This document shows positions 32,988 to 44,964 of a stretch of 64,000 nucleotides of DNA, one piece after another. Positions within the stretch are counted from its first letter, which is position 1. The number at the start of each line of letters is the position of its first letter. The position numbers and the translations under genes were made by a program. The stretch lies in NCBI GenBank assembly GCA_009763385.1, contig CM019831.1:84045845-84109844 (forward strand). Reading direction: 5' to 3'. A model generated the notes under the pieces. The model searched no databases. It saw only the letters and a list, made by a program, of their open reading frames with translations, and was not told where the DNA came from. The DNA is from Coix lacryma-jobi var. lacryma-jobi. Lineage: Eukaryota > Streptophyta > Magnoliopsida > Poales > Poaceae.

Positions 32988-35900
32988 AACGATTGGAGAG
33001 CGTTTGGTTGGTGGATTCCGGTTGCTCGAGGCACATGACCGGAAACGCCAAGTGGTTCTCCAGTCTTAGTCCAGTCGTCGGGAAGGAGTTTATCACCTTC
33101 GGCGACAATAGCAAAGGTAAAGTGTTGTCTCGTGGGTCGGTGCGAGTTAATGAGCACTTTGTGTTGCGCGATGTTGCTCTTGTTTCTAACTTGCATTTTA
33201 ACCTTCTTTCTGTTTCGCAACTCTTTGATGACGACTATGAGATTCGTTTTAAGCCGAATCTCAGTCGTATTTTGGACCCTCAGGGCAATCTTGTTTGTGT
33301 GATTTCGCCCTTTGGGAAAGTCTTTCGTGCGGATTTCTCAGAGTCTTTTGGCATTTCCCGTTGTCTTGTGGCTGGACCGTCCTCCTCTGATCTTTGGAAG
33401 TGGCATAGGAGACTTGGGCATTTGAGCTTCGACTTGCTTGCAAGACTTAGTTCACTTGGCCTAATCCGAGGATTCCCCAAGTTATCCATGGAGAAGGATC
33501 TTGTTTGCCATTCTTGTAGACATGGGAAGATGGTTGCCGCTCCCCACCATCCAGTGACTCAGGTCATGACCAAGCGCCCTGCAGAGCTTTTGCACATGGA
33601 CCTTGTTGGTCTGGCTCGAGTGAGCTCGGTTGGGGGGAAGTGGTATGTGCTTGTTATTGTTGACGACTTTTCGAGATATTCGTGGGTCTTCTTTTTAGAT
33701 GAGAAGACCGAGACTTTCTCCTTTGCTCGCAATCTGATTTTACGTCTTCAGAACGAGTTCCCTTTGAACTCGATGCGAGCTATTAGGAGTGATAATGGTT
33801 CCGAATTCAAGAATTCTGATTTTGAGAAGTTTTGTAACTCTTTGGGTTTAGAGCATTAGTTTTCTTCCCCCTACACACCACCCCAAAATGGTGTTGTAGA
33901 GAGGAAGAATCAGACCCTTGTAGAGATGGCCAGGACGATGCTCGATGAGCATAGGACTCCTAGGCGATATTGTGCCGAAGCTATGAGCACTGCATGCTAC
34001 ATTTCAAATTGCATTTTTCTCTGAGCTTTCTTGAAAAATACATCTTATGAGTTGCGTTTTGGAAAACTACCCAAAGTGAGTTATTTTTGAGTTTTTGTTT
34101 GCCATTGTTTTATACTCAAAAAGGGCAACTTGGACAAGTTTGAGTCTCGTTCTTCTGACGGTGTGTTTCTGGGATATGGCACTCATACTCGAGCTTATCG
34201 TGTACTTAACCTTGACACTAACCGAGTCATGGAGACATCAGATGTCACCTTCGACGAGACCATGGTTTGTCCTTTTCTCGTTTTGAGCGTGCAGGTGATC
34301 ATGAGGTTGGTGAACCTCTTTTTGATGATGAGGATGAAGGTGCTGAAGGTATGGATGATCCAGCACCCCCTCCACCTGTTTTGTCGCAAGGAGCGGCTTC
34401 TACAATGACTCACGGCCCCGACACGTCTTCTTCCCGGGGGCCATGGGATCCGCCACCCCGAGCAGTACCTTTTGTACCCGGGGAGGCACTAGCTGCTGTT
34501 GAGGGGGAAATCACATCTGCACGGGACGTGCCACGACACATCTAGCGCCAACACCCCCCTCAGCGGATGATCGACAACATTGACGAACGGGTCACTCGGT
34601 CCAGGTCTCAAATCTCTCACTTTGCTCATTCTGCTTTTGTTGCTGATTTTGAGCCCCGAGATGTTGGACACGCCTTGACGGATCCGGATTGGGTCAATGC
34701 CATGCATGAGGAGTTAGAGAACTTTGAGCGAAATTGGGTTTGGGTTTTAGTTCCACCTCCTCCAGACTGTAAGCTTATTGGGACAAAATGAGTTTTCAAA
34801 AACAAGCAAGGAGAGGATGGCCACGTTGTTAGAAACAAGGCCAGGCTTGTAGCAAAGGGCTATAGTCAGAAGGAGGGGATAGACTATGAGGAGACTTTTG
34901 CTCCTGTAGCTCGTTTGGAGGCTATTAGGATACTCTTGGTTTTTGCAACATCCAAAGGTTTCAAACTTTTTCAAATGGATGTCAAGAGTGTCTTCTTAAA
35001 TGGCTACATAGAAGAAGAGGTTTATGTTGAACAACCCCCCGGTTGTGAAAATCCCAAGTTTCCAAACCATGTTTTCAAACTCCACAAAGCTTTATATGGT
35101 TTGAAGCAAGCCCCTAGAGCCTGGTATGACAGGTTGAAAACCTTTTTGCTTGCTAAGGGTTTTAAAATGGGATGTGTGGATAAAACGCTCTTTCTCCTCA
35201 AGCAAGGCAATGACACTCTCTTGGTCTAGATTTACTTGGATGATATCATTTTCGGTGGTTCTTCTCATGCTTTGGTTGCCAAGTTTGCAGATACTATGAG
35301 CAGGGAGTTCGAGATGAGTATGATGGGCGAGCTGACTTTCTTTCTTGGATTGCAAATTAAGCAATCCCGAGAAGGGACGTTTGTGCACCAGGGCAAGTAT
35401 ACCAAGGACATGCTAAAGAAGTTCGATATGGGTGAGGCCAAGCCTCTTCCAACACCCATGTCAACCACGATGGCCCTGGACGCGGACAAGGATGGAGAAG
35501 CTATGAGCCAGAAGGAGTACCGAAGCATGATCGGGTCGCTGCTCTACCTGACGGCGACACGCCCGGACATCCAGTTCGCGGTGTGTCTGTGTGCGCGCTT
35601 TCAGGTGTCGCCGCGCACTTCTCACCGTCAGGCGGTCAAGCGCATTTTCAGGTACCTTCGTTTCACACCTGAGTTCGGGATTTGGTATTCAGCTTCCTCC
35701 ACCCTCTCCCTTTGCGGTTATTCCGATGCCGATTTTGCTGGTTGTCGCATTGAGCGCAAGTCCACTTCTGGGACTTGCCAATTTATTGGTTCTTCTCTTG
35801 TATCGTGGTCTTCTCGCAAGCAGTCTAGTGTCGCCCAGTCTACCACGGAGGCTGAGTATGTTGCTGCGGCTAGCTGCTGTTCCCAGTTGCTTTGGATGAT

Positions 35901-36177
35901 GGCCACTTTGCGTGATTTTGGTCTGAGCTTTTCTCGTGTTCCTTTGCTTTGTGACAACACGAGTGCGATTAGCGTTGCTAAGAACCCCGTGCTTCACTCG
36001 AAGACCAAACACATTGATGTGCGCTTTCACTTTTTGCGAGACCACTATGAGAAGGGTGATATCGACCTTCGCCATGTCGATACTCATCATCAGTTGGCTG
36101 ATATTTTCACCAAGCCTTTGGATGAATCAACCTTTAATCGGTTGAGGGGTGAGCTTGGTGTGTGTTTCCCCCTTTAG
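32984..36177 (+). pseudogene. pol: C4 Sirevirus pol, multiple stops
   Basis: Protease [13 protein letters not shown] (canonical DSG, unlike C2 and C5), in frame with gag across the junction. GAG_pre-integrase finger, integrase with DNGSEF, linker, RT (YLDDIIFGG, with the usual V changed to L) and RNase H (DADFAGCR, DNTSAI) to the stop at 36175-36177. In-frame stops: TAG 33857, TGA 34022, TGA near 34088, TAG 34543, TGA 34789, TAG 35227; a frameshift lies near 34275. Most stops fit C-to-T changes at CAG, TGG or CGA codons. Inactive and older than C5. Confidence 0.92.
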
Positions 36178-37832
36178 ATGGGGGAAACATTTTGGTTCTT
36201 TGTATCATAAACTGACTTTTGGTTTATCTTTGTTTCTTCAATTGGTATCTTCTTGCATCTTTTCTACATTTCATTTTACATACGCTTTTACATTTTGAGC
36301 TTCATGGATATAATCGTTAGAATGTAATTATGCTCTGTGTAGTGTATGCTCCGATGCTTTATGTTGATACTTGTAGCTTATGATCCTTCTGGTCACTAAT
36401 ACATGTTATGAGCTGAGCTAATTTTGAATGGTGGACCTGCTTAACAAACTTAAAACTTGAAAATGTTCACCATCGAGATGTGCAACTAGCCTGTGTAGAA
36501 TATGTTGAAATCACACTCGTGCTTTTCATATATTCTAGGTTGCTATGTCTCTAGTTCTGAGTCTATCACTTGCTTGGTCTGTTCATATACTGTCTCTAAT
36601 TTGAACCAAGTTAAGTGAATCAGAAAGATCGAGATGGGATTGCTTGTCTACACATCAAAGTTTCGAGACTGTTTCTCATTGCACTTTGAGTTAAACTTGA
36701 GCTGTGTAGTGTATGACCGAAACTATTGCTTTAAGCTTCTGATTGCTTCTGCATAGGCTTCGCACAGTTGAAAAGTTAGGCAAGACAAGCTTTCAACCTC
36801 TCGCACTCACATGCGGAAATTTAAACTTGTGTACTTTAACCGCTGCAACTCTGATAAAATTTTGGATACACAAGTCTATGTTTCATTCTATAGCATGATG
36901 ATTGAACTTTGTTAGGGGTAGTTCACCTTGTATACATGTTTAGCACTTGTTTGAATTCTTGTCTATACTTGTCTAGTGCTATTTTGATGGTGACTCCTTT
37001 TTTGCTAAAATTGCTCACTTTGCTCATATGTTCATATTTCATATTTGGTGATCAGTTTGAGCCTTTGCTAGCATGTGTGCTTCAGTTGCATCCTTGGACT
37101 TATACTTTGTAGAGCATCTTTGCATTCTCTTGACTATATTCCTGAAGCTGCTAACTTGCATCGTGACTCATATGCATTTTGGAAGGGGGAGCACTTCTCT
37201 TGTTGGCACTTTTGACGGTGCATTTTCTGAGGGGGAGAAAATTGCTTTCGGTTCCTTTTGCTTGATGGTGCATTTTCAACTAAGGGGGAGAAAATTTGGA
37301 CAAATCATGCCTCCCATGTTTCACTAAGAGGAGAGGAATCGGTTGTGTGCACCATGCAAGGGGGAGTTTGCTCGTGCTGAATTTTAGAAATTTCCAATTG
37401 GTTCGGAGCGCTTTGCTAGTTGTGTTGAGCCTTTGCCTCTTTCTTGAGGGACTAGCAGTCGCATCTTTGTTTCAGTTGGGTTCAGTTGATATCGAGCTTT
37501 TCAGTCGATGTTGAGCTTTCTTGCTAGTTGTGTTGAGCCTCTGTGCCTCTATCTTGAGGGACTAGCATTTTGCTTCAATTTTTCATTTGGTATTTGTTAG
37601 CGGTGTTGAGCCTGTTCTACCTCTTCTTAAGGGCTAGCTTTGCTTTGCTTAGTTGCATCGAGCCGTTGCCCATTTCTTTGGGAACCAAGTTGTTTCGCTC
37701 TTTCCACTTGACCTTCTTCGGCTTTGCTATGCTTTTGGGTCATTTGGTCGAGTTCTCTCTCTTCTTCTTACTCCATCTATTTCCATTATGATTTGTGTGA
37801 GTAGTTGACAATGCACTCATCAAGGGGGAGAT
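36178..37832 (+). other. C4 3' non-coding tail with multiple polypurine tracts
   Basis: Homologous to 6493-8123. Purine tracts near 37183, 37285 and 37360, and the main tract AAGGGGGAGAT at 37822-37832. Hairpin units A, A, B, C lie at 37416-37455, 37524-37565, ~37596-37638 and ~37648-37689; the last two have weakened outer stems. No env-like ORF. Confidence 0.8.
37416..37689 (+). repeat. Covarying hairpin array in the C4 tail
   Basis: Same architecture as 7659-7976, order A-A-B-C. The A units keep CTAGT/ACTAG; the B and C units have decayed on one arm. Confidence 0.7.
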
Positions 37833-39776
37833 TGCGGATACATGGGTGTATGCCGAGTCTTTGAGTGATGAGTGATTGTCAACAGGGATGATACGCATGT
37901 TCTTTGGCTTGTGTTGTGCAGGTGTCGAGCACGGAGACAGTGATCGAAGGCAAGGTGAAGGTCAAGTAGATACGTGCCGTGTCGACGGACCGAGAGCGGT
38001 GAAGAGCGGACGTGATGCTTGGACTAAGGGACCGGTGGCCTGAGGATCAGCTATGGTGGCTGGCAGCCTGGGACAGCGACGAGCGAAGACTTGCAGGCAT
38101 GGTGTTGCCTGGGTCGTGGACTTGGGGACACGTGTCAGTGGACGGGGTGCATGAGCGGTGCATCCCCTCTACAGCTTCGGTTTGGTGGTAGAGCCAGAGA
38201 AAAACCATCGAGTGGACGGTTTCCATGTTTGGGCCTCAAAACCTGGGCGCGGATGGTTTCCGAGATTGGCCACAAAACTCGGGCTGAGGACGGTTTCCAG
38301 GTTTGGGCCTCAAAACCTGGGTGCTGCGGGTTTGCTGAGTTTGGGCCACAAAACTCAGGCTACGGTGAGCTAGTTTCCCGGTTTGGGCCTCAAAACCGGG
38401 GGCTGATCGTGAAGGCCTAGTTTCCCGGTTTTGGCCACAAAACTGGGGGCGAAGTCCGCGAAGAGGACGCAGAGCGTTGGCGGCACGTGGCGGCAATCGA
38501 GAGGTTGCGTCGAGGCAATGCTACGAATTGTGCGGGCGTGGCCGTCGGATCCACCTACCATCGAGTTGGTCCAGAATAACCTTAGGGTTTAGCTGGTTCG
38601 CTCTGTAAGTAGTTAGGGGTAGAGTGGGAATTAGGAATAGTTAGAATTAGGATAAGTAGGGGGAGACACCCACCTCCCCATCTATCTCAGTCATTTACTC
38701 TTTTGCTTCTAGGGTTTCCTGCTCTCCCTCTCCCCTGCTGTAGCGAACTGAGATCCACAGAGAAGAGAACCATACCTCTGTGCCCGTGAGATTTTGAGGA
38801 AGTGAGACCGTAATCTCACTGTTGTAGCGTGTGGTAGCCACACGGTTGCAAATTCGTGGTTGTGATTCGCGTTTTGTTCGTGTTCTTCGCGGAATCCTTT
38901 TTCTCCACATTTTTCCCATTGATCGATCTCTCTACTTGGTGCGTCGTTAGCAAATCTGTTTGAACCAAGTTGTTCTAGATCGTGAGGCACTTCTTTCCAC
39001 CGAAGCAATGCACCTTTAACCTCACGAGCTAGTAGATCGATCGATTTTAGTTTCGGGTCAAGTTTTTCTCTCTTCCCCCGAAATTCTTCGATGCATCGAT
39101 TTGGAGATAGGTTCGAGCCATGATCTCTTAGAGATAGCTCACTATCCTCCTTGTGACTCCTCTCACCAAGTTTGATCCCTAGAGGATTTGTTTTGGGGGA
39201 AATCGAGTTGAATCGGTGAACGAGCAGTGCAGTTTCGGGGTGACCGGATGCTAGTAACAGAACGACCGGACGCTTGGTCAGTGTCCAGTTGATGAATGTT
39301 TGACTCGCGTGCTCTCTGTTGACTTGACCGGACGCTGGATCCTGGAAGTGACCGGACGCGCTCGTGTTACTGTTCCCGTTCTTTGTTTGAAGCGACCGGA
39401 CGCTGGTGTCCTGACCGAACGCATCTCCTTCGAGAGTCCAGTCAGAAACAGTAAGGTCCAAAATTTGTTTTGGCACGACCGGACGCGTCCGGTGTGTTTT
39501 GATCGGACGCAGGGTGAGTCCGGTCAGTGCAGTCTCACGCTGTCTCGTTCGCGGTTCGTTCGATCATTGACGGATTTGGTTTCCGTCTTTTGCGTTGGGT
39601 TTCTAGGGTTGTGTAGTGTCCCGCTGTGCTTCTCGGAAGCATCCACCCTACATCTAGGGTCGTGGACACATGCAAGCTCTAGGTTTGCTCTTGGGGTTGA
39701 TTCTCTGAAAGAAAAATTTGAAGCTCCCATTCATCCCCCCCTCTAGTCGCTTTCTGGTAGCACTCTCGGTCCTTCA
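37833..39776 (+). repeat. C4 3' LTR (1.94 kb)
   Basis: TGCGGATACA to GGTCCTTCA, inserted in the tail of C6. U3 hairpin array at 38222-38446; GACCGGACGC array at 39240-39535. The antisense ORF at 38709-39476 is not regarded as a gene. Confidence 0.85.
38222..38446 (+). repeat. U3 hairpin array of C4 LTR
   Basis: Units with GGGCCTC/GGCCAC loops. Intact stems include CCAGGTTT/AAACCTGG (38297-38320), CTGAGTTT/AAACTCAG and CCCGGTTT/AAACCGGG; others have one damaged arm. Confidence 0.8.
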
Positions 39777-40226
39777 GTATGGTGTGGTGACAATTTGCAA
39801 TTTCTATGCTTCACTTGTTGAGGGGGAGTTCTTTAAGTGAGGGGGGCTTTTCTGCTTCTTTTCGATTTGGCCTTCAATTGGTATGGAGCTTTCAGCTAGT
39901 GGTGTTGAGCCCTTTCTGCCTCTTCTTGAGGACTAGCTTGTTCTTCACTTGGTTGCGTCGAGCCGTTGCCCATGTCTTTGGGAACCAAGTTTTTCATTCT
40001 GTTTGATCGAGTTTTGCTCTTTGTTGAGTTGTTGCTCCGATCCTTTGCATGGTTGTGTCGAACCGTTGCCCATGTCTTTGGGGACCAAGCTTTGCTTATC
40101 TCGATTTGTCCCTTTTCGGCTTTTAACTTGGCTTTTGGACATCTCGAGTAAGTTTCTCCTTTTATTTTCTTTTCTTCTTTGATCATTGTTACTTTGTGTT
40201 GACGATGCACTAATCAAGGGGGAGAT
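39777..40226 (+). other. C6 tail fragment before its LTR, with hairpins
   Basis: End of a Sirevirus tail cut by C4. Purine tract near 39820, main tract AAGGGGGAGAT ending at 40226. Hairpins at 39896-39936 (CTAGT/ACTAG), 39948-39989 (CTTGGT/ACCAAG) and 40050-40089 (TGGT/ACCA). Confidence 0.75.
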
Positions 40227-42275
40227 TGCGAACACAAGGTTGATATGTGCCCTTGTGGTTCCCTTCCTGAGTGATGAGCGATCGGCCAACAGGCTCCCCG
40301 GAAGGGGTGAGAAGCAACATGTCTCTTGGTTGTGTTGATGTGCAGGTGTGGAGCTCGGAGACAGTGGTCGAAGGTGAGGTGAAGGTCAAGTAGAGACATG
40401 TCGTGCCAAAGGACCGGGAGCGGTGAAGGGTGGACGTGAGGCTTGGACCGACGGACTGAAAGACCTGTGGACCAGCTGTGGTAGCTGGCACGTGGCATCG
40501 ACGAGCGAGAGCACATGGGGATGTGTGGTGCATCGGCCGAGTCAGGAGAAAGGTGCTGGCATCGTGACACTTGGCGGGATGCCGAGAAGGAAGACGAATG
40601 CACTATGCCCGACGTGGAGGCTGGACATGCATCAGCATCGGTGCTGATAGTCGGGGTGTGAGAACCACATCCCGTCTACGGCGCAGGTTTGGTAGTTGAG
40701 CCTCGAAAAACTACCCTCGACGGTTTTTGAGTTTGGGCCACAAAACTTGAGGTGGCGGGTTTCCGAGTTTGGGCATAAAAACTCAGCGAGGATGGTTTCC
40801 AGGTTTGGGCCTCAAAACCTGGGCTCACGGGATTCTGAGTTTGGGACACAAAACTCAGCCGGAGGACAGGTTTCCCTGTTTCAGCCTCAAATCCGAGGAG
40901 AGGTCCAAAAAGGACGGTCGATGCATAGCGGCGTGGAGAGGCTGACGCGGCGGCGAAGCTATCCACAGGAAGGCACGGCGGTCGACAGGACGGCACGTGG
41001 CGGCATCCTAAGGCTTGCGTCGAGGCAAAGCTAAGGACGAGGAAGGCGCGTGACCGTCGAATTGCGACTCTTCAGAGTTGGACCGAGATACCCCTAGGGT
41101 TAGTCGCTTCGCTCTTGTATCTAGGGGTAGAAGGGGACTATTTTTATTAGGCTATAGATAAGAGAGGTGCCCCTCCTCTCTCTCTATCCTTGCAGCCATT
41201 ATTTCCTGAGCTCTCTCTCTCTAGCCCTTGCTTAGGTTCTAATCATACCTCGCTGCCTGTTATTCGCAGAGATGATGAATCATACCTTTGTGTATTTGGA
41301 TTTTGAGGAAACGAGACCTTAATCTCATTGTCTCCTCGTGTGGAGAAGTTTCGGCTGGAATTCGAGATCAATTTGCATTTTGAGTTGTGTTCTTTGTGTT
41401 TTGGTTCATCCCTTCTCAGAGATTTGCTTCGTTCTCCCTCTCCAACGAACGGTATTTGATTCCACTTGAACTAAGTTATTCTAGACTGTGAGGCGCCTTT
41501 TTCACCGAATGAATTCTTCCCTAACCTCACAAGCTAGTAGATCGGTCGGTTTTTGTGTTGGATCAAGTTCTTTCTCCCTTGCCCCGAAATTCTTCGATTC
41601 ATCGATTTGGGATTAGATTTGAGCCATGATCTCTTAGGAGTAGTTCACTAATATCCTTGTGACCTCTCAAATCAAGTCTTGGCCTTAGAGCTTTTGATTC
41701 AGAGGAGATCGGGTTGAATCGTCGAAAAACTGCACGATTTTCGGGGGCATCGGACGCTGGTGTTCTTGGCATCGGACGCTAACCCGAGTAGCATCGGATG
41801 TGCCATTGCCATGTGTCTGTTTCTATGTTTTCAGTGAGCATCGGACGCAGGGCATCGGATGCTCCGTTGACCATCGGACACGCCGGGGCCTAAGCATCGG
41901 ACGCTGAGCTATTACTATAGCAGCGTCCAATGGTCATGCCGTAAGGTTCCAGAACTGCTCTGTTCACATCGGAAGCATCCTCCACTGAGGCATCGGACGC
42001 TGCCAGCGTCCGATGCAGTGATTTTTTTGATGTTTCATCCGCAGTTCGTTTGTCTGACTTTGGATTTGGTTTCTGGCTTTTGTGTTGGTCTTCTTGGGTT
42101 GTGTAGTATCCCGCTGTGTTTCTAGGAAGCATCCACCCTACATCTAGGGTCGTGGATACTAGCAAGCACGTGTCTTGCTTTTGGGGTGACTCTGTGGGAC
42201 AAAGGCTATCGATTTCTCGAGAAGAAATTTGAGGCTCTCATTCACCCCCCCTCTGGTCGCCAATTCGGTCCTTCA
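40227..42275 (+). repeat. C6 3' LTR (2.05 kb), variant subfamily
   Basis: Starts TGCGAACACA and ends CGGTCCTTCA, followed by C7 tail. U3 hairpin array at 40688-40898, including a GGTAGTT/AACTACC unit. Downstream motif array is CATCGGACGC instead of GACCGGACGC (41745-42025). TATA-like CTATAGATAAG near 41150. Confidence 0.83.
41745..42025 (+). repeat. Array of CATCGGACGC motifs in the C6 LTR
   Basis: About ten GCATCGGACGC-like copies plus inverted GCGTCCGATGC, occupying the same place as the GACCGGACGC array of C1 and C4. The whole array, both orientations, carries TC in place of CC. Confidence 0.8.
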
Positions 42276-43028
42276 TTAGCATTTGTTTGACTTCCTGTCT
42301 ATATATGTTGGGTGCTAATTCGATGGTGAAACCCTTTCTGAATGTCTTAAAACTGCTCACTATGCTCATATGTTCATATTTTGTATTCTGTGATCAGTTT
42401 GAGCCTTTGCTGGCGTTTATACTTGTTATTGAGTAGTCGGATCAGCACTCTTTAGAGCATCTATTCATTCTATAGACTACATACCTGAAGCTGCTAACCT
42501 GCATTTGTGACTCATATGCATTTGCTCCTTCCTTTCAGGCTTCCTTGTTTAACCTTGTTTTGTGCATTATCAACTAAGGGGGAGAAATTTGACAAATCAT
42601 GTCCTAGTTGTGTGCATTATTGAAGGGGGAGTTTATGTCATGGGGAGCTTTGTTCATTTTGCTTTGACGAGTTGGTTTCTTGAGATGATGATTGGTTTGG
42701 AGCGGTTTTTCAGCTAGTTGTGTTGAGTCTTTGCCTCTTTCTGGAGGGGCTAGCTGGTTTACTCATTTGTGGCTGCTTTGCTCCAAATTTCTTGCTAGCG
42801 GTGTTGAGCCCGTTCAGCCTCTTCTTGAGGGCTAGCTTTGCTTTGCTTGGTTGCGTCGAGCCGTTGCCCATGTCTTTGGGAACCAAGTTGTCTTGCTCAC
42901 TCCATTCGACTTCTTTTGGCTTTGCTTTGCTTCTAGTCATTTGGTTGAGTTCGCTTCTTCCTTCTTCCCTTCTTCAATTCCATATGATTTGTGTTGGTAG
43001 TTGATAATGCACTCATCAAGGGGGAGAT
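42276..43028 (+). other. C7 3' non-coding tail fragment
   Basis: Homologous to 7228-8123. Purine tracts near 42580 and 42625 and the main tract at 43018-43028. Hairpins A 42712-42755 (AGCTAG/CTAGCT), B 42794-42836 (GCTAGC/GCTAGC) and C 42846-42887 (CTTGGT/ACCAAG). Pol of C7 lies elsewhere because C6 interrupted the tail. Confidence 0.78.
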
Positions 43029-43225
43029 TGCGGATACATGGGTGTATGCCGGATCTTGAGATGATGAGTGATTGTCAACTGGTATGATGTGCATGTTCTT
43101 TGGCTTGTGTTGTGCAGGTGTCGAGCTCGGAGACGACGATCGAAGGCAAGGTGAAGGTCAAGTAGAGACGTGTTGTGCCGATGGACCCAGAGCGGTGAAG
43201 GGCGGACGTGAGGCTTGGACCGACG
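43029..43225 (+). repeat. First ~197 bp of the C7 3' LTR
   Basis: TGCGGATACATGGG onward, broken at 43225 by the insertion of C8 in opposite orientation. Confidence 0.8.
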
Positions 43226-43614
43226 TGAAGGACCGAATTGGCGACCAGAGGGGGGGTGAATGGGAGCCTCAAATTCCTTCTCGAGAAATCAACGGCTCTG
43301 TCCCAGAAAGTCACCCCAAAAGCAAGAATCTCACACAGGTGGTGTTCACGAGCCAATAGGTGGCTAGATGTTCTCGGTGATGACCGACAAACACAGCGGA
43401 ACACTCACCACAACGGAAAACACACCGCACGGCCAAAACGATCCGAAAATAAAAAATGGCGCTCTCTAACTCGATAGAAACGAGAAAAGAGCCCAAACCT
43501 AAATCACACAAACCAACTAGTGGTTTGATGACTTAGAAAAGTTCCTGGGTAGACTAGAAACCCATCAGAACAAACGGATCGAGAAACGGACACTCAGAAG
43601 GCTTGGAAGGCCAA

Positions 43615-43860
43615 AATCAGCTAGCAGGTCTGGAGGTTCCGCGTGCTGGCTCGGAGGTTCCTCGGTCTGGGGCTGAGAGAAAAACCTACAGACCTCGGAG
43701 ATTCCACGCCTCTGCGTGGAGGCTCCGTGCGTGCCTAAAACAGCCTACAGACTGCGGAGGTTCCACGGCTCTGCGCGGAGGCTCCACGCGTGCCTGTTTA
43801 GCTTGCAAACCGCGGAGGTTCCGCGTTCTGCGCGGAGGTTCCGCGACCTGAAAATCAGCA
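43615..43860 (-). repeat. Array of GGAACCTCCGCG motifs in the C8 LTR
   Basis: Reading plus: CGGAGGTTCC units (about eight), some as perfect hairpins CGCGGAGGTTCCGCG. It lies where C1, C4 and C5 have GACCGGACGC and C6 has CATCGGACGC. Confidence 0.8.
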
Positions 43861-44728
43861 AGCTCGAGCTGAAGAACAAATCGCCAAAACTCAATCAAAT
43901 CAACTTGGATTGACTTGAAACTTTGCACAGAGGATCACAACAAGGTTGGTGAGCTAACTCTAAAAGATCATGGCTCGAATCCAACTAAAACCTCATCAAT
44001 CACAAATCTTGTGCAAAGGGGAAAAGTTTGGCTCTAAAAACAAAATCCGCCCGATCTATGTGCTCGTGAGGAATTAGATGATTTCCTTCGGTGGAAAGAT
44101 GCTTCTCACGACAAAGCACAAGATGTTTCAAACGGAATCGCAATCCATCCCTCCAATCAAAAGTTCTCACGAAATCGCAAGGAGGGGAAAACGAAGAACG
44201 CGAAGAACAAAACGTGAATTCAATCAAATTTTCAGCCAACAAAGAGGAGCACGAAATTGATCCTTGGATTTCAACAAGATGAAGGATTGTATTAGCTCAT
44301 GGTGTCGGGTTACAAGCCACTCCTCGCAACAACAAAGCGCGGATGGCGAAAAGCTCAAGAACAAGAGCCACTCCTCTCTTCCTAACCCTAGCCTCCTCTC
44401 ACATGAACAAAATGAGAGTGACACCTCCAAGGATGGCTGTCCAACACAGCCCCTTCATCTATATATAGGCGCACGTCTGAATGACACAAACGCCCTAACA
44501 TGAAGCATTAACCCAAATACCCCCTAGGGGTAAAACCATCCAACTCTGGCAGTTTCCATCCGACGGCCACGCGCCTTCTCATCCTTCGCTTTGTCTCGAC
44601 GCAAGCTCCAGGATGCCGCCACGTGCCGTCACGTCGACCACCGCGCCTTCGTCACCGATAGCTTCGCCGCAACGCAAGCCTCTTGGTGCCGCCACGCGTC
44701 GACCGTTCCGCATAGGAACCTCCGTCCG

Positions 44729-44964
44729 GTTTTGAGGCCCAAACCGGTAAACCCGCCAGCCCAGGTTTTGAGGTCCAAACCTGGAAACCGTCCACCCCGA
44801 GTTTTGAGGCCCAAACTCGGAAACCGGCTAGCCCAGGTATTGAGGCCCAAACCTGGAAACCGTCCAACCCGAGTTTTGAGGCCCAAACTCAGAAACCGGC
44901 CACACGAGTTTTGAGGCCCAAACTCGGAAACCGTCGAGGTAGCTTTTTGAGGATCAGCTACCGA
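44729..44964 (-). repeat. U3 hairpin array of C8 LTR
   Basis: Seven units around GAGGCCC (reading plus), stems CCGGTTT/AAACCGG, CCAGGTTT/AAACCTGG, CCGAGTTT/AAACTCGG and GGTAGCT/AGCTACC. The last replaces the GGTGGTT/AACCACC of C1. Confidence 0.83.

Noticed and set aside
38709..39476. 255-codon antisense ORF inside the C4 LTR
   Set aside because: It runs through LTR repeats and the polypurine-rich leader. Parts of the same frame recur in the C5 LTR only because the LTRs are homologous. No domain or start context supports a protein.
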